From Clostridium sp. CAG:632 (GTDB lineage Bacteria > Bacillota > Clostridia > Lachnospirales > Lachnospiraceae): DNA of 6,346 nt. Both the position numbers and the translations under genes were made by a program. The stretch is from contig HF991314.1 of assembly GCA_000431515.1 (NCBI GenBank), forward strand, positions 26,389 to 32,734. Direction: 5' to 3'. The notes beneath the pieces are model-generated. The model saw nothing but the letters and a program-made list of their open reading frames with translations. It had not been told where the DNA came from and made no database searches. Positions 6,321 through 6,346 of the stretch are shown piece after piece (the first letter of the stretch is position 1; every line of letters starts with the position of its first letter).

Positions 6321-6337
6321 ACCTTGATAATTAAACA
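6321..6337 (+). promoter_or_regulatory. Possible rRNA-leader boxA-like element
   Basis: The bases around CCTTGATAATTAAACAA resemble the CTTTGAAAACTAAA-type stretch seen before rRNA genes in Firmicutes, where it acts as an antitermination boxA or lies in the rRNA spacer. It sits downstream of two tRNAs with no terminator between. An rRNA gene would have to begin just beyond the window. The match is approximate. Confidence 0.35.
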
Positions 6338-6346
6338 ATAAGACAA

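Overview
The window is an ordinary housekeeping stretch from a low-to-mid GC Gram-positive bacterium. The protein style, the rnz/tsaD/ispD gene types, the strong TTGACA and extended -10 promoters, and purine-rich AGGAGG/GAGGA ribosome sites fit a Clostridia member, most likely Lachnospiraceae. That assignment is by pattern recognition; no 16S rRNA is present to confirm it. All genes lie on the + strand. I found no new defence, mobile or CRISPR system; the unusual signals are small-scale DNA and RNA structures around ispD and the tRNA genes.

Positions 1-2286 hold the 3' part of an FtsX/MacB-type ABC transporter permease with two permease repeats; its 5' end lies outside the window. A clear extended -10 promoter in the next 72 bases starts a new unit. 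That unit is rnz (RNase Z, tRNA 3' end maturation), an unrecognised single-pass membrane protein tightly coupled to it, tsaD (t6A37 modification of tRNA) and ispD (MEP isoprenoid pathway). No terminator is visible between these four genes, so they may be co-transcribed. The ispD start is preceded by a degenerate 9-base tandem repeat that stays in frame with ispD.

After ispD, an A-rich UP-like tract and a near-consensus promoter drive two serine tRNA genes, anticodons UGA and GGA, neither with an encoded CCA. Several hairpins surround them: one at the predicted transcript start, one with a GAAA tetraloop between the tRNAs, one that would compete with the fold of the second tRNA, and one directly abutting its 3' end. 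The last bases resemble the boxA-like region seen before rRNA genes, so an rRNA operon may begin just past the window.

Functionally the window leans towards tRNA maturation. RNase Z trims CCA-less tRNA precursors such as the two encoded here. TsaD modifies ANN-decoding tRNAs, so not these two. IspD feeds the isoprenoid supply from which i6A37 is made on UNN-decoding tRNAs such as these serine tRNAs. This link is inference from gene content, not proof of co-regulation.
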